Source of the DNA: Margaritifera margaritifera
Lineage: Eukaryota; Mollusca; Bivalvia; Unionida; Margaritiferidae
Assembly: GCA_029931535.1 (NCBI GenBank)
Contig: JAQPZY010000984.1
Coordinates: 267,501 to 331,500, forward strand
Length of the DNA stretch: 64,000 nucleotides
Reading direction: 5' to 3'
The translations under genes were made by a program, and so were the position numbers. The notes beneath the pieces were generated by a model that worked only from the letters and a program-made list of their open reading frames with translations, searched no databases and was not told the origin of the DNA. Positions 27,180 through 56,350 of this stretch are shown in pieces (position 1 is the first letter of the stretch; each line of letters begins with the position of its first letter).

Positions 27180-27515
27180 ATTTTTTTTCATCTGTAACCT
27201 TTTTTGAACATATTTGTAGGAACCTAGTCTGACTCATATAACAAAAGTTTCTATAGTCGTAGATCACTTTTACCTATGTAACCAAATTGTTTTTCACATA
27301 TACCGGATACTTCAGAGAAAAGAATACTGCGAAATCATTTTTCACATTTATGGCATTTACTTGTCACATATATAGTACATTGTTTCACATTTACTTGTCA
27401 CATATATGGTGTATTGTTTCCCATTTATAAACAACATGTTTCACATTTGTAGGAACCTAGTTTTGCATACGTATGCGGCCAAATTCTTTTCATATACACA
27501 GGATTTCGACTTTTA

Positions 27516-28275
27516 AAGGAATTTTTACTTTAAATGGAACTACAAGCGGGTTTCTTAAATAGACACATTTTTCTTACGGACCAAATATACCAGATTGCCC
27601 TCAAGACCGAAAATTTTTGGAGTCCCGAATTTTTCCCTCTTTAATATGATCATTTTTTTTACTGTAAACCGAAACCTCTCAACTCCGAATACCGAAACAA
27701 ATTTCGATCCCAAACTTCAATTTTATGCTTTAAAAACACCCCATAAAACCGAAACTCACTTCAAACTTGGAAATGTATTTTACCTGCTAAATTCCTGACA
27801 CACACTGGAACAGATTAATTACGGTTAGTAAGTACAGTAGTGGGCTTAGACAAAGACCCGGAAAACTGTCCCAAGGGCACGCTTGGTTAAAACAATATTT
27901 GACACGCGCCGACACAGATTAGGGTTGACAATAGGCTAATCTGAGTTCTTTGTCCCATAAAAGAGCCAGTTTTTAAGGCGAACTATTCATTATTTAATGC
28001 ATGTATATAAGCCATTTAAGAAAGACTATGCGTTTCTGTTATTATCTAATTGTGATTGATGCTATTCATTTGTATACATGATCAATATAACATGTTTTGT
28101 TTGTTTTCTTGATTAAATATCAGGGCTTTATTAACCAGGCATGTGGCCTTGCTTTAGATGCTTTGTCGACGGAAATCGACAAAACAGTGTTCTAAAAGCC
28201 AGATTCATTCAGTTGATTTTCAATGGAGAAAAATAATTAGGTAACCATAACTGTCATTTCTCTTCACCCACATGT
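27516..28275. other. No gene recognised
   Basis: Contains a short stretch rich in ACCGAAA/CCGAA words (about 27600-27760) of unknown origin; otherwise featureless. Confidence 0.5.
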
Positions 28276-28279
28276 CAAG

Positions 28280-28575
28280 ATGTCAGAACGACCAGCTAAG
28301 CGTCGTAGGATTAAACTCTCATTACAGGATGAAATTAGTCTGCTCAGTCAGTATGAATCAGTGCCAAAACCTACATTGAGGAAACTAGGGGAAAAATTCG
28401 GCATAGGAACATCTACTTTTTCAGATATTCAAAAGAAAATAGAATTCTACAAGAATTAAATGACAGTAACCAAGTGTTGTTTCAACAATCCCTGCAAATT
28501 TGACAAACTGAATGATAATGTGTGGCAATGGTTTAGTCAAGCTAGGACCATAAACACATTCAAATCTTAGGCCCT
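28280..28575 (+). pseudogene. Pogo/Tigger-type (CENP-B-like) transposase N-terminus
   Basis: The ATG at 28280 opens 59 codons to TAA 28457-28459. It starts SERPAKRRRIKLSLQDEISL and continues LRKLGEKFGIGTSTFSDIQK, the CENP-B N-terminal/psq helix-turn-helix typical of jerky and Tigger proteins, which binds transposon ends. A second in-frame piece after the stop (DKLNDNVWQWFSQART) matches the start of the following Tc5/CENP-B HTH domain. A frameshift then leads to LGPIIHN, and a (TC)n microsatellite ends the similarity at 28588. The DDE domain is absent. Confidence 0.7.
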
Positions 28576-28582
28576 ATAATAC

Positions 28583-28587
<5 letters not shown>

Positions 28588-28640
<53 letters not shown>
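28588..28640. repeat. (TC)n microsatellite
   Basis: Pure TC dinucleotides at the 3' break of the pogo-like remnant. Confidence 0.96.
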
Positions 28641-28642
<2 letters not shown>

Positions 28643-28684
28643 CACATAAGCGCTTAGAAATAGACATTTTTTCACATCGGCGAA

Positions 28685-28780
28685 AACCTCAGTAAACCCT
28701 AAACCTATCAAAACTGAATTTGTTTGGGGTCAAACCTCAGTAAACCCTAAACCTATCAAAACTGAATTTGTTTGGGGTCT
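28685..28780. repeat. Tandem duplication, 48 bp unit
   Basis: AACCTCAGTAAACCCTAAAC and the following ~28 bp occur twice without change, 48 bp apart. Confidence 0.95.
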
Positions 28781-28800
28781 CAAGGGTTTTCCGTTTTGAT

Positions 28801-28806
<6 letters not shown>

Positions 28807-28883
<77 letters not shown>

Positions 28884-28900
28884 GACGGATAGACAGATAT
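28807..28900. repeat. Compound (AT)n-(AG)n-(ACAG)n microsatellite
   Basis: Three adjacent simple repeats in about 95 bp. Confidence 0.95.
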
Positions 28901-30040
28901 AGACAGACACATATGTAAGACACTAATGCGGCTTTTAGTTTTTGTGCTGTTTGCGTTTTTCCGCCAATAGAAAATATACATAGGATCCATACTGTTTTAT
29001 TGTCGAATACCGTATATTGGTTTATAGTTTGAGGGGGTCAGTTCTTATGATATATAAAAATAATATATAATATTAAAATTGCAACGCATTAGCTAGGAAA
29101 AGCATATAATACAACTGAATCGTAAATGCGGAAAATTTTTAAAACTATTGCAAGAGCTGGCATGTCACCTTCATTTGGCTGAACTGTAGAACAACATTGA
29201 ATATTTCAAACTGCAGTTAAAGCCACAATTATTCCACTGTATTTGGCTTTTAAAGGATGTATAAGAAACCAGGAAGTGTAAAGGGTTTGAACTTTTTATT
29301 GGCACACGTGCGTATTTTCAGTTAACTACATGTACGTATCACATTTTCTTGTTTTTGTAATTTGTGACCTTGACGTACTTTGGTAATTAAATTTAGAAAC
29401 GTGTGTTGTTGTTTGTTTTGTTTTTTTTTTTTTTTTTTTTTTTTTGGGGGGGGGGTCTTAATCGGTTCATATTAATAGGTATAAAGATAGTAGGGATTCC
29501 CAGTATCTCATTGCCTGGTCCTGTATAATGAGGGGAATATTACCCTTTAAAGGGCCCAGGATCCTGTATATTTTCGTCAGCGTCAGAACACCTAACTCAA
29601 TTCATGAAAATATAAAAATGTATACGGATTGAAGAAAGAAAGCACCAAAAAGTATTTATTTGTTCAAAGCATTTCACAAATATAAAAATAGATTTTATCT
29701 AAAACTTAGATGACTGTAGAAAATACTTTTACATATTCAGATAACGGAAGAAAAGCAACAAAAGCACAACACTATGTTTCTATCTTAAAGAAGAGACTCG
29801 AATTTACATTAGTTTGGTTACATGTAATAGTATGGTTAAATGTATTATTTTTTTTAGTAACGTTTTTGACCAATTTAATAAGACTGATGCTGGTCTCTAT
29901 TTATTGCATCTTCATGCAAGATGCATATTCTTTCATCTGTAATTTTCTTACCCCATCCTATGTTTCAAAATGTAAACTGTGTCAAATGAAAATATTTGAC
30001 TACTTTAAGTTTCACGTCTAAAAAGAATATCGAGCAAAGA
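28901..30040. other. No gene recognised
   Basis: Includes a T-run joined to a G-run (about 29421-29455). A 103-codon ORF at 29710-30021 has no recognisable features. Confidence 0.5.
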
Positions 30041-31470
30041 CACCTAAACATGAGACTCCAGTGGGTCTGCAAACGCTCACTTGGCAGACCCTGGCCAAAA
30101 ATTAATATAAAAATGTTTCCCGTTCACTTTGGTTGAAATTGATCAAGTACTTTTTGAGAGGAAGTATTTGAATTATGTCTTGTATAGTTATAATATAGCC
30201 ATATTGATTAGCAGATCAGCATTAGTACCAATTCCAAAGATCAAATTTGGTCGGAATTCATAAAGCAGTTCATAAAAAAATTATTTATAATTGGTGACAT
30301 TTTCAAAAATGTCAGCCATATTTGATGTCTTGATATCAGGATGCTGTCCTACAGATTAGTATAAAGTTGGTCAAAATTGATTCAGTTCTTGTGGAAGAGA
30401 TGTCGAATATACAGTTATGCCTAGTGACCATGGAAGACACACAAATGTTATGGAGGCAACTCTAGACACAAACGTAAAGAATGTTTTAACAAACATTCCC
30501 ACCCTGTTTTATCAAAATTGATTGAGTTTTTCTGGAGAAGTAGTCAAAACTAGACTTGCACATGGTTGCCATGGAAACAACACTTTACTTTTTAGGAAAA
30601 ACTGGACACAGTTTTAACAGAACGTGTCCCTACAAATATTCCTATTAACTTTCATCTTTAACGAGTCAAAGATTCCGGAGAAGAAGTCGATAATAGTGTT
30701 TTGGTTTTTTTCTTGGTTGCTATGGAAAATATGCCGTAGGTAGGGAAGTCATCCAAAATATAATTTTGGTACAGCCTGCCATAGAAACAATTCCGATAAA
30801 CTATGATGTAAGTTGCTTAGATATTCTGGAGAAGTTGAAAATGGATTTTCCGTGTTGCCTCGGGAGCCTTATCGTTCCTGAGGAATACAACTAGAAAAAA
30901 TAGAAAGTCACTGCCGAGTACGATCGAAGTTGGATCAGTCATACGTGAGAAGGTTAAAAAAAATGCAGGTTTCCAACTTTGTGGCAATTGAACACACATC
31001 AGAGCTGGGTATTCGTTCATGGACTCAACTTAACAAAACATGTTCTAAAAAATATTATTACTAAATTTTGTCGTAGAAAGATCAGCCGTTGTATTGAAGT
31101 TGAATAAACAGCTCTCTACTGCTTGCTACAGAAGCCACATCGTTGCTAGGAAGCTCCCCACTTTAAAAGAAAAAAAAAAGTATCTCCTAAGAAATATTCA
31201 TCACAATGTTTTGATCAAACCGGGACCAGCCGTTATAAAGAAGTGGAAAATAACACTTTTGCTTGGTTGGTTTTTAAGCCATGCTGTTGATATGAAAGCC
31301 TCCTCGGACAACAAAATTATAGAGTATGCCACAAGAAGCATTTATACAAAGTGTGATCAAAACTGGTTAAACGGCTGTGGAGATAAAGTCGACAATATAA
31401 CTATTGATAGTCGGACGATGGACAACGGAAGCAGGGCCATCAGGTCATATGGCCAGCAACCAGATGGGCT
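30040..31470. repeat. Degenerate dispersed repeat with ~115-160 bp periodicity
   Basis: A phrase like GGTTGAAATTGATCAAGT followed by TTCTGGAGAAGAAGTC recurs in altered form near 30130, 30245, 30366, 30508, 30640, 30800 and 30925, usually with a GTTGCCATGGAAAC-like word between. The 3' end carries GTCGGACGATGGACAACGGA. The style resembles repeats I associate with bivalve intergenic DNA. The 141-codon ORF at 31094-31519 overlaps this tail and is not taken as a gene. Confidence 0.45.
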
Positions 31471-31809
31471 AAAACTTAATAATTGCCTGAAGACAACCTA
31501 CAGGTTCGCACACATGTGAATGAATCTAACACATTTCTGGAATTCATTTTCCTCTGAATAATTTTATTTAAATAGAAAAAGTTGTGAAATTGAAATGCTA
31601 TTGCAAATCTTTTGCGGAATATCTTTACCAGCAGAATAAGAAATAAAACGGTGATTAATCAAGTAATGGGGGTATTATAAAAAGATTTTACCACCACGTG
31701 TCCACCAAATAAAATTACAAGATCATTTTTTTTAATAATGGCTAAAAACGTATTACTAAAGTATATTCTGTTATTATCCATTCACTAAACCGACTTTAAC
31801 ATCATACCC

Positions 31810-31811
<2 letters not shown>

Positions 31812-31863
<52 letters not shown>
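31812..31863. repeat. (CT)n microsatellite at the 3' UTR start
   Basis: Pure CT on + ((GA)n in the sense of the - strand gene), beginning right after the stop codon. Confidence 0.95.
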
Positions 31864-49839
<17,976 letters not shown>

Positions 49840-50523
49840 CTGAAAGAGGAAGATTACACATGAACTAAATGTATTGCAAAAAGCTGGTGAAATGAATTTT
49901 CTTCTTATTTATTACATACTGTAATACGCATGGTGGTCAAACAGCACGTCACAACCAAACGAATCAAACAACGTCGAACACTGGCTTGAGGTCGATGTTT
50001 CCCCTATTTCCAAGGACCTCAAGACAACAATCGTTGTGAACTGAAGAGTTCTTAAATGTGCTAATACCACAAACAATTTGCCTGTAACTAACTAACGACC
50101 ACACATTCATAAGACTCAATTTCACATTTGCATGTTTTTTCTTGCTTCACATTCTATTGATTTATCATTACGCTTTTCTTAGCCGTAGATCGGTAATTCA
50201 AACCGCGTACAACAAAACATGACTTAAATGCCCTAATACACAGAATTACTCCATGTTCAGATTACCTAACACTTATATGTGCAAATACCCCGAGAATTTC
50301 TTATTCAAAGAAATTAGGAAGGGTCCATTTTACGAAACTAATTTATGCTGCCAAAAGTCTCGTGAATACTGTACATTATGACGTCTGCTCCTAGTAAATT
50401 GGCTAATTAGTCGGTTTGAGAAATATCTTCCCAACAACAACACCCTATAGTCAAACAAGTAATCATTAAAATCCAATAAAGCTACAAACGGAGACGTAAA
50501 TACAAACCGCATATACCCTAGGG
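49840..50523. other. No gene recognised
   Basis: Upstream side of the first visible exon. A word GCTGGTGAAATGAATTTTCT near 49885 resembles 50968-50990, so it may be an outlying part of the duplication that follows. Confidence 0.4.
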
Positions 50524-50632
50524 TTTGTTACATTACCTATTTAACCTTACATGGATGATCTGCCATTCGATGTGGATGTTCAATCTATTTTCATATCGGA
50601 CGCCCAGATTGGAACTATTTAGGCGTTTTTAC

Positions 50633-50768
50633 TGACGTCAGATTGGAACTATTTGTGCGTTTCCACTGACGTCAGATTGAAACTATTTTGGCGTTTTCAC
50701 TAACGTCAGATTGAAACTTTTTAGGCGTTTTCACTGACGTCAGATCGTCTATATTCTTGATGCATCTA
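50633..50768. repeat. 34 bp array with CRE-like TGACGTCA sites
   Basis: TGACGTCA at 50633, 50667 and 50735, and TAACGTCA at 50701, are spaced exactly 34 bp apart. The unit continues GATTGAAACTATTTNGGCGT and TTTCAC. TGACGTCA is the palindromic CREB/ATF core; whether it acts as an enhancer here is unknown. Confidence 0.85.
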
Positions 50769-51082
50769 ATCGAACTTGTATAAGTATCAGATTGTTTTAC
50801 ATTCCATTCACACTACATACCTACAAATATTTAAAAAGAGTACAAGAGAGTATATGTAATAAATACAAAACCATATTCATACTTTGTTCTGAGTCGGTGA
50901 AAAGAACTTGTTTGATATGGCATACGAATACTTCTGAGCCTGGCGACTTCAACCTATCCAAAGGAAGCTAGTGAAATTAATGTTCTTCTCTTATTTATTA
51001 CATACCACTTTAATCTTACATGGTTGATCTGGTGTTCGATACAGATGTTCAGCCCATATATCAGTATCGCACACACAGATTG

Positions 51083-51294
51083 CCGTCTATACTCGCGTAT
51101 AAATCGACGGCAAACTGCATAGACTCAGATCTGCCGTCGCATAATGCGCCGGCAGATCTGGGTCTATGTAGTTTGTAAGGACTAATCAGTATAACAAACA
51201 ACATAGACCCTGATCTGCCGGGGCATTATGCGACGGCAGATCAGGGTCTATGTTGTTTGCATTTGGACCTGGTTTATATGCGAGTACAAACGGT
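51083..51294. mobile_element. Palindromic MITE, copy 3 (best preserved)
   Basis: 212 bp. Ends CCGTCTATACTCGCGTATAA and, inverted, ACCGTTTGTACTCGCATATA. Two successive near-perfect hairpins, each with arms around AGATCTGCCG(T/G)CGCATAATG. No coding sequence. Confidence 0.9.
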
Positions 51295-51821
51295 AGGTGT
51301 TTACACTGACCTCCGAGCGTCGATATTTTTCGATGTACTAAATCGAACTTTTATAAATTACAATTTTATTTGAATTCCATTCATAGTGTTTTCCTAAAGA
51401 TATCTGGAAAGCGGCAAAAACGGGGTTATGTAATAAATACAAAATTGCATTAGTGTTTGTTCCGAGTCGTAGGAAAGAATTCGTTTGATACAGCGTGCAA
51501 CACCGTCTCGGTTTGGCAGCCTCAATGTATTCCTCGTTCTTTCTGCCGACTCGGAACAAAACACGTGTGTAATTTTTTTTATGCATCACCGTCTTGTTGG
51601 TCCTGTTGAATTTTTACTTAACAACAACAGCAACTACAGCAACAACAACACCAAAAATAATAATAATAATAATAATAATATGACTACCTGAGTTGGTATA
51701 TCTTGTAAAGTATCGAGCCACTTTCAGTTTGGTTCCAATTAATAACAGTAGCGGATCCAGGAAAATTGGGGGGTTGGGTTTTCTATTTTAACGGTTTTTT
51801 TAAACAAAATTATTTGCTATA

Positions 51822-51965
51822 TCATGCCGAGGAGATGGGAGCTAAGTGCCTTTCCCAAAGTAACATCAAGGCAGCTGATCCGGGATGACTGGGCGGGTAT
51901 TGAACCCGCGACCTTTGAATTATGGAGTCCGATGCTCTTTCAACTGGACTACCACAGCAAGGGGT
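51822..51965 (-). mobile_element. tRNA-derived SINE (family 1), near full length
   Basis: On -: A box TAGTCCAGTTG, B box GGTTCAATACC, then CAGTCATCCCGGATCAGCTG, AAAGGCACTTAGCTCCCAT and GGCATGATATAGC. The tRNA-like head is intact. It is not a functional tRNA gene because the two boxes are followed by the SINE body. Confidence 0.85.
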
Positions 51966-52044
51966 CTGTCAGATGGAACCCCTCGTGGGGGCTCAGAGGG
52001 CTCCTGCATTTTAAGCGTTTCCGAGGCATAATTTTAAGCGTTTC

Positions 52045-52300
52045 CGAGGTCAAAGCATAGCAATTCTTGGTAATTGTATTGTCAGTTGATGTTAAAGCAT
52101 AGCAATTCTTGATAATTGTATTGTCAGTTGAGGTCAAAGCATAGCAATTCTTGGTAATTGTATTGTCAGTTGAGGTCAAAGCATAGCAATTCTTGGTAAT
52201 TGTATTGTCAGTTGAGGTCAAAGCATAGCAATTCTTGGTAATTGTATTGTCAGTTGATGTCAAGCATAGCAATTCTTGGTAATTTTATTGTCAGTTGAGG
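52045..52300. repeat. 42 bp minisatellite, ~6 copies
   Basis: Unit AGGTCAAAGCATAGCAATTC plus TTGGTAATTGTATTGTCAGT and TG; AGCATAGC recurs at 52054 and 52096. The - strand ORF over it is an artefact. It sits ~80 bp from the head of a - oriented SINE. Confidence 0.95.
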
Positions 52301-53239
52301 TTATTCCAAACATTTTATTGCCAAAACAAATGTTACACACGGCAATTGGATTGGAACAAGTTATAATAACACTCGAGTTAGTCACTAGTATAATAGAACT
52401 CATAATTAATACATACTTGTATAATAGAACTCATAAAACATACTGTGTAACAATTCACTTGACAGAAGAATTGACAATCCATTTTTTTTTTTTGGGGGGG
52501 GGGGGCATTGTTAACGATTAGATCAGGACGTAAAACTATTCATGTTTGTTTTCGGGGGTGGGGATAGAATATTCATTATTTTGTTCGTTTGTTACTGTTT
52601 CACATTGGCAGTGCAGAATTTACAATGTTATTATTTTAGCTATGTTGAAAAACATAAGTCTTTGATTATATTAAAATAGACAGTCGAAGAAGAAAGTAGT
52701 CGCAATTTATTGGCTTATTTTTAGTTTGTCTCACTGCGCTGGTACTTTTTTGCTAGATAAATATCATAGTTTTATGAGATACTTGGATATTTGCGTGAAC
52801 TTTGTATTGGTACCAAGCAAGCGATCCGTAAGTTTGTCCGTGATGCTGAGTGTAATTGAATGGATTCCAAACGAACTGAACACATGACAAAGGTACTAAA
52901 CTGCGGTATGTGATTTATTTCGGTAGGAAATTGGGTGCTTGTGTTACTTGTTCCCTAAAAGCACTAATCTTTGTTTCCTTGTTCCCTATACAAGAAAATC
53001 TAATGTTTTCCTAAATGCGCACTTGGTTACTTTTTGTTCCCTGAAGATAATAATTTAATATTCTCATTTCACCCATTTTCCCCTGATATTCCATGTTCAT
53101 CAAACCCCCCAGAGAAAGCCTCGGAAATGTTGGAGTGTCACACAAGTGCACAGGTCCATGTCTTGTCAAGTACATGTCGCAAGTCTGTTGACTAGTATAA
53201 ATCCTGCTTTGTGTAATCAAGTCGCACATATTGTCACAC
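52301..53239. other. No gene recognised
   Basis: Contains a T-run joined to a G-run (52482-52506) and a short G-rich stretch at 52552-52564. Confidence 0.5.
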
Positions 53240-53478
53240 GTAAGGTTTTGTGGGGTTTAACGCCATTTTGCAGAACATGACAGGCTATACATGGTGGCCA
53301 GTATATTTGGTGAAGGAAAAACCCGGAAAGAACCACCGATCCACGAGAAGCTACTGACAAGCTTTCTTACATACCCACGTTGGTCGAGCTGAGACTCGAA
53401 CCCACGTAGACAGAGGTGATGTTTGAGTGATATGTAAAGGCGAGCGCATTAGACCACTTGGCTACCCGTGGCCCCCGT
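53240..53478 (-). mobile_element. tRNA-derived SINE (family 2), near full length
   Basis: On -: the head GGTAGCCAAGTGGTCTAATG carries a perfect A box (TAGCCAAGTGG) and B box GGTTCGAGTCT, with a long variable arm of Leu/Ser-tRNA type. The body ends ATGGCGTTAAACCCCACAAA. That GCGTTAAACC 3' domain is common in mollusc SINEs (recollection). Confidence 0.88.
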
Positions 53479-53579
53479 GAACGGAAGGACCACAGGGACT
53501 CGTATTATAAAAGTAATTGCACGGCTTAAAAACTGAACAGCTACATAACCAGAAATTGTCGCAAGTAGACCATTTGATA

Positions 53580-54850
53580 TATGCCAATATTTATTATATT
53601 GGCACAGACAAGGTGTCGGACCACTCTAATATACATTATATTGGCACAGACAAGGTGTCAGACCACTCTAATATACATTATATTGGCACAGACAAGGTGT
53701 CAGACCACTCTAATATACATTATATTGGCACAGACAAGGTGTCAGACCACTCTAATATACATTATATTGGAACAGACAAGGTGTCGGACCACTCTAATAT
53801 ACATTATATTGGCACAGACAAGGTGTCGGACCACTCTAATATACATTATATTGGCACAGACAATGTGTCGGACCACTCTAATATACATTATATTGGCACA
53901 GACAAGGTGTCGGACCACTCTAATATACATTATATTGGCACAGACAAGGTGTCGGACCACTCTAATATACATTATATTGGCACAGACAAGGTGTCAGACC
54001 ACTCTAATATACATTATATTGGCACAGACAAGGTGTCAGACCACTCCAATATACATTATATTGGCACAGACAAGGTGTCGGACCACTCTAATATATATTA
54101 TATTGGCACAGACTAGGTGTCAGACCACTCTAATATATATTATATTGGCACAGACAAGGTGTCAGACCACTCTAATATACATTATATTGGCACAGACAAG
54201 GTGTCAGACCACTCTAATATATATTATACAGGCACAGACCAGGTGTCAGACCACTCTAATATATATTATACAGGCACAGACAAGGTGTCAGACCACTCTA
54301 ATATACATTATATTGGAACAGACAAGGTGTCAGACCACTCTAATATACATTATATTGGCACAGACAAGGTGTCAGACCACTCTAATATATATTATATTGG
54401 AACAGACAAGGTGTCAGACCACTCAAATATACATTATATTGGCACAGACAAGGTGTCAGACCACTCTAATATACATTATATTGGCACAGACAAGGTGTCA
54501 GACCACTCTAATATACATTATATTGGCACAGACAAGGTGTCAGACCACTCTAATATATATTATATTGGCACAGACAAGGTGTCAGACCACTCTAATATAT
54601 ATTATATTGGCACAGACAAGGTGTCAGACCACTCTAATATATATTATATTGGAACAGACAAGGTGTCAGACCACTCTAATATACATTATATTGGCACAGA
54701 CAAGGTGTCAGACCACTCTAATATATATTATACAGGCACAGACCAGGTGTCAGACCACTCTAATATACATTATATAGGCACAGACAAGGTGTCAGACCAC
54801 TCTAATATATATCATATTGGAACAGACAAGGTGTCAAACCACTCTAATAT
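53580..54850. repeat. 42 bp minisatellite, ~30 copies
   Basis: Unit TATTGGCACAGACAAGGTGT plus CAGACCACTCTAATATACAT and TA. Variants (CAGG for TTGG, GGAACA, CCAGGTG) are scattered, so no simple higher-order pattern is evident. Open frames of 199, 249 and 398 codons over it are artefacts of the 42 bp period. Confidence 0.97.
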
Positions 54851-56120
54851 GATAGTAGTTATCTAAATTCGGATGTTATAGAGGGAAATACGGGGGGGGG
54901 GGGTGCGTAAATAAATAGGGAGGGATATGTGGGATTGAACCCCTATTGGGATCCAGGGGACGAAGCCCCCAGAAACTCCTGCATTTTAAGCGCTTCCAAG
55001 GCATAATTTTGACCATCTAACTGTAAAGAAAACTTTCTCTAGGAAACGCGTTCCGGTTGTTTCGGGCTCATTTTTTTTGCGGGTGGGGGATGAGGCGGGG
55101 TAACGTCGGCTCCACCCCCTTCCACTAGATTAGCCCCGGAAAAATTTGTAGCGTATTATGCCTAGACCATTGTTTGGTAGTTTTGAAAATAGATGAGCGT
55201 TTCCAGGCATACTCTTCAAGAATCTTATAGCATACGCTTAACGTGCAGGGGAGGCAACTCGTCCTGGAACGTTTATCAAAGCATCCTGCATTTCTTGCAG
55301 GTTTAACAATATCCTAGGCAAGGTACAAAACCACACCTTGGCCGTCATCACTAAATATTTTCGTTTAAAACTTAGCAGAAATTTCCATCATGAACGTTTC
55401 ATTTGACCATAGTAGCAGATCTGCGTAAATACTTAAATACTTGAAAGTATGATTGTACTTATGTACTGTAACTTAACTGCTCTTAACATGTTTACATGTT
55501 TGTAAATTCATGTTACAGTGTTTTTACATCTGTAGTTTTAGTCCTAACGTGTACAAATATGCAAATGTACAAGTCTTAATAATTGTAATAGGTAGTATGT
55601 ACACAAATACGTACGTATGTATGTATAAATGTATTGCATTTGAGGTAAATTGTATACTTTAACATTAAATAATGTGTTTTAGTCCGTAGAAAAAGAAATA
55701 AAATTATTAATGTATTCCTATAATCCAAGAAGACTATGCGGATACATTCTTAGTAGGCTCAAAACATATTGTGCTATATAGTTTAAATGAGTGACCTCCC
55801 TAAAATAAATTTTGATTTACCTAACCTTTTACTATAACTGTAATGAAGAGACCAAATGTAATCTTCTGAATGTCACCTTCAACATGCAATACATTTGCAA
55901 AGGCGGCTCATGTGAGAGGCAAACCAAGCAAAAATACTGTGCAGACAATTTTAGTGTTAGTCGCCCCTACCCCCACCCCTCCAAGTCACAGTATGAATCT
56001 GCAATACCTACATATTTCTTCCGAAAGGATATACTGTTGAATTAACGTAAAAAAAGTAATTTTTACATCATCTACAACCACATTGGTAGATATTTTACTA
56101 TTTAAAATTTTTAATAACTA
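54851..56120. other. Mostly featureless; fragment of a dispersed repeat
   Basis: 54920-55015 (CTCCTGCATTTTAAGCG and GGCATAATTTT) matches 51965-52045, so the same unknown dispersed repeat occurs twice, next to each large array. A G-run lies at 54890-54902. The 77-codon ORF at 55812-56045 is unassigned. Confidence 0.5.
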
Positions 56121-56125
56121 GATAC

Positions 56126-56350
56126 TCACTCATAACGCGAGTCATCTTTGTGGCTCCCTAATTTCACTAGTAACGCGGGACACCTTTATGGCTCCCTGGA
56201 CTCACTTATAACGCGGGTCACCTTTATGGCTACCTGAACTCATTTATATCGCGGGTCACCTTTATGACTTCTTGGACTCGCTTATAACGCGGGTAACCTT
56301 TATGGATCCCTGGACTCACTTATAAAGCGGGTCACCTTTATGGCTCCCGT
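56126..56350. repeat. ~39 bp array, 6 units
   Basis: Unit ACTCACTTATAACGCGGGTC plus ACCTTTATGGCTCCCTGG. Units are diverged but regularly spaced. Confidence 0.9.

Larger units (their letters stand above)
24395..27515. mobile_element. Stretch bounded by inverted degenerate ATATGTGAAA arrays
   Basis: The left block (24395-25170) repeats ACATATGTGAAA/ATGTAAA-like words on +. The right block (about 27180-27510) carries the same words on -. The two outer ends match inversely: TTCTGTATATGTGAAACGAAT versus TCCTGTGTATATGAAAAGAAT. The ~2 kb interior has no recognised gene. It may be a non-autonomous DNA element with repetitive subterminal regions; no target duplication was identified. Confidence 0.45.
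50524..51540. repeat. Diverged direct segmental duplication (2 x ~440 bp)
   Basis: 50524-50960 and 50992-51540 (without the MITE) align in the order CTTACATGGATGATCTG/CTTACATGGTTGATCTG, CATCTAATCGAACTTGTATA/GTACTAAATCGAACTTTTATA, TGTAATAAATACAAAA and GAGTCGGTGAAAAGAACTTG/GAGTCGTAGGAAAGAATTCG. Copy 1 contains the 34 bp CRE array; copy 2 carries a MITE at the corresponding place. Confidence 0.75.

Noticed and set aside
31094..31519. 141-codon + ORF
   Set aside because: Overlaps the tail of a dispersed degenerate repeat; no domain, no splice support, composition like its non-coding surroundings.
53380..53478. tRNA gene (A and B boxes on -)
   Set aside because: The boxes belong to a SINE head followed by a SINE body and a second truncated genomic copy; no clean acceptor stem was seen.
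53517..54866. 398-, 249- and 199-codon ORFs
   Set aside because: Products of the 42 bp array; different frames are open over the same DNA and the ORFs end where the array ends.
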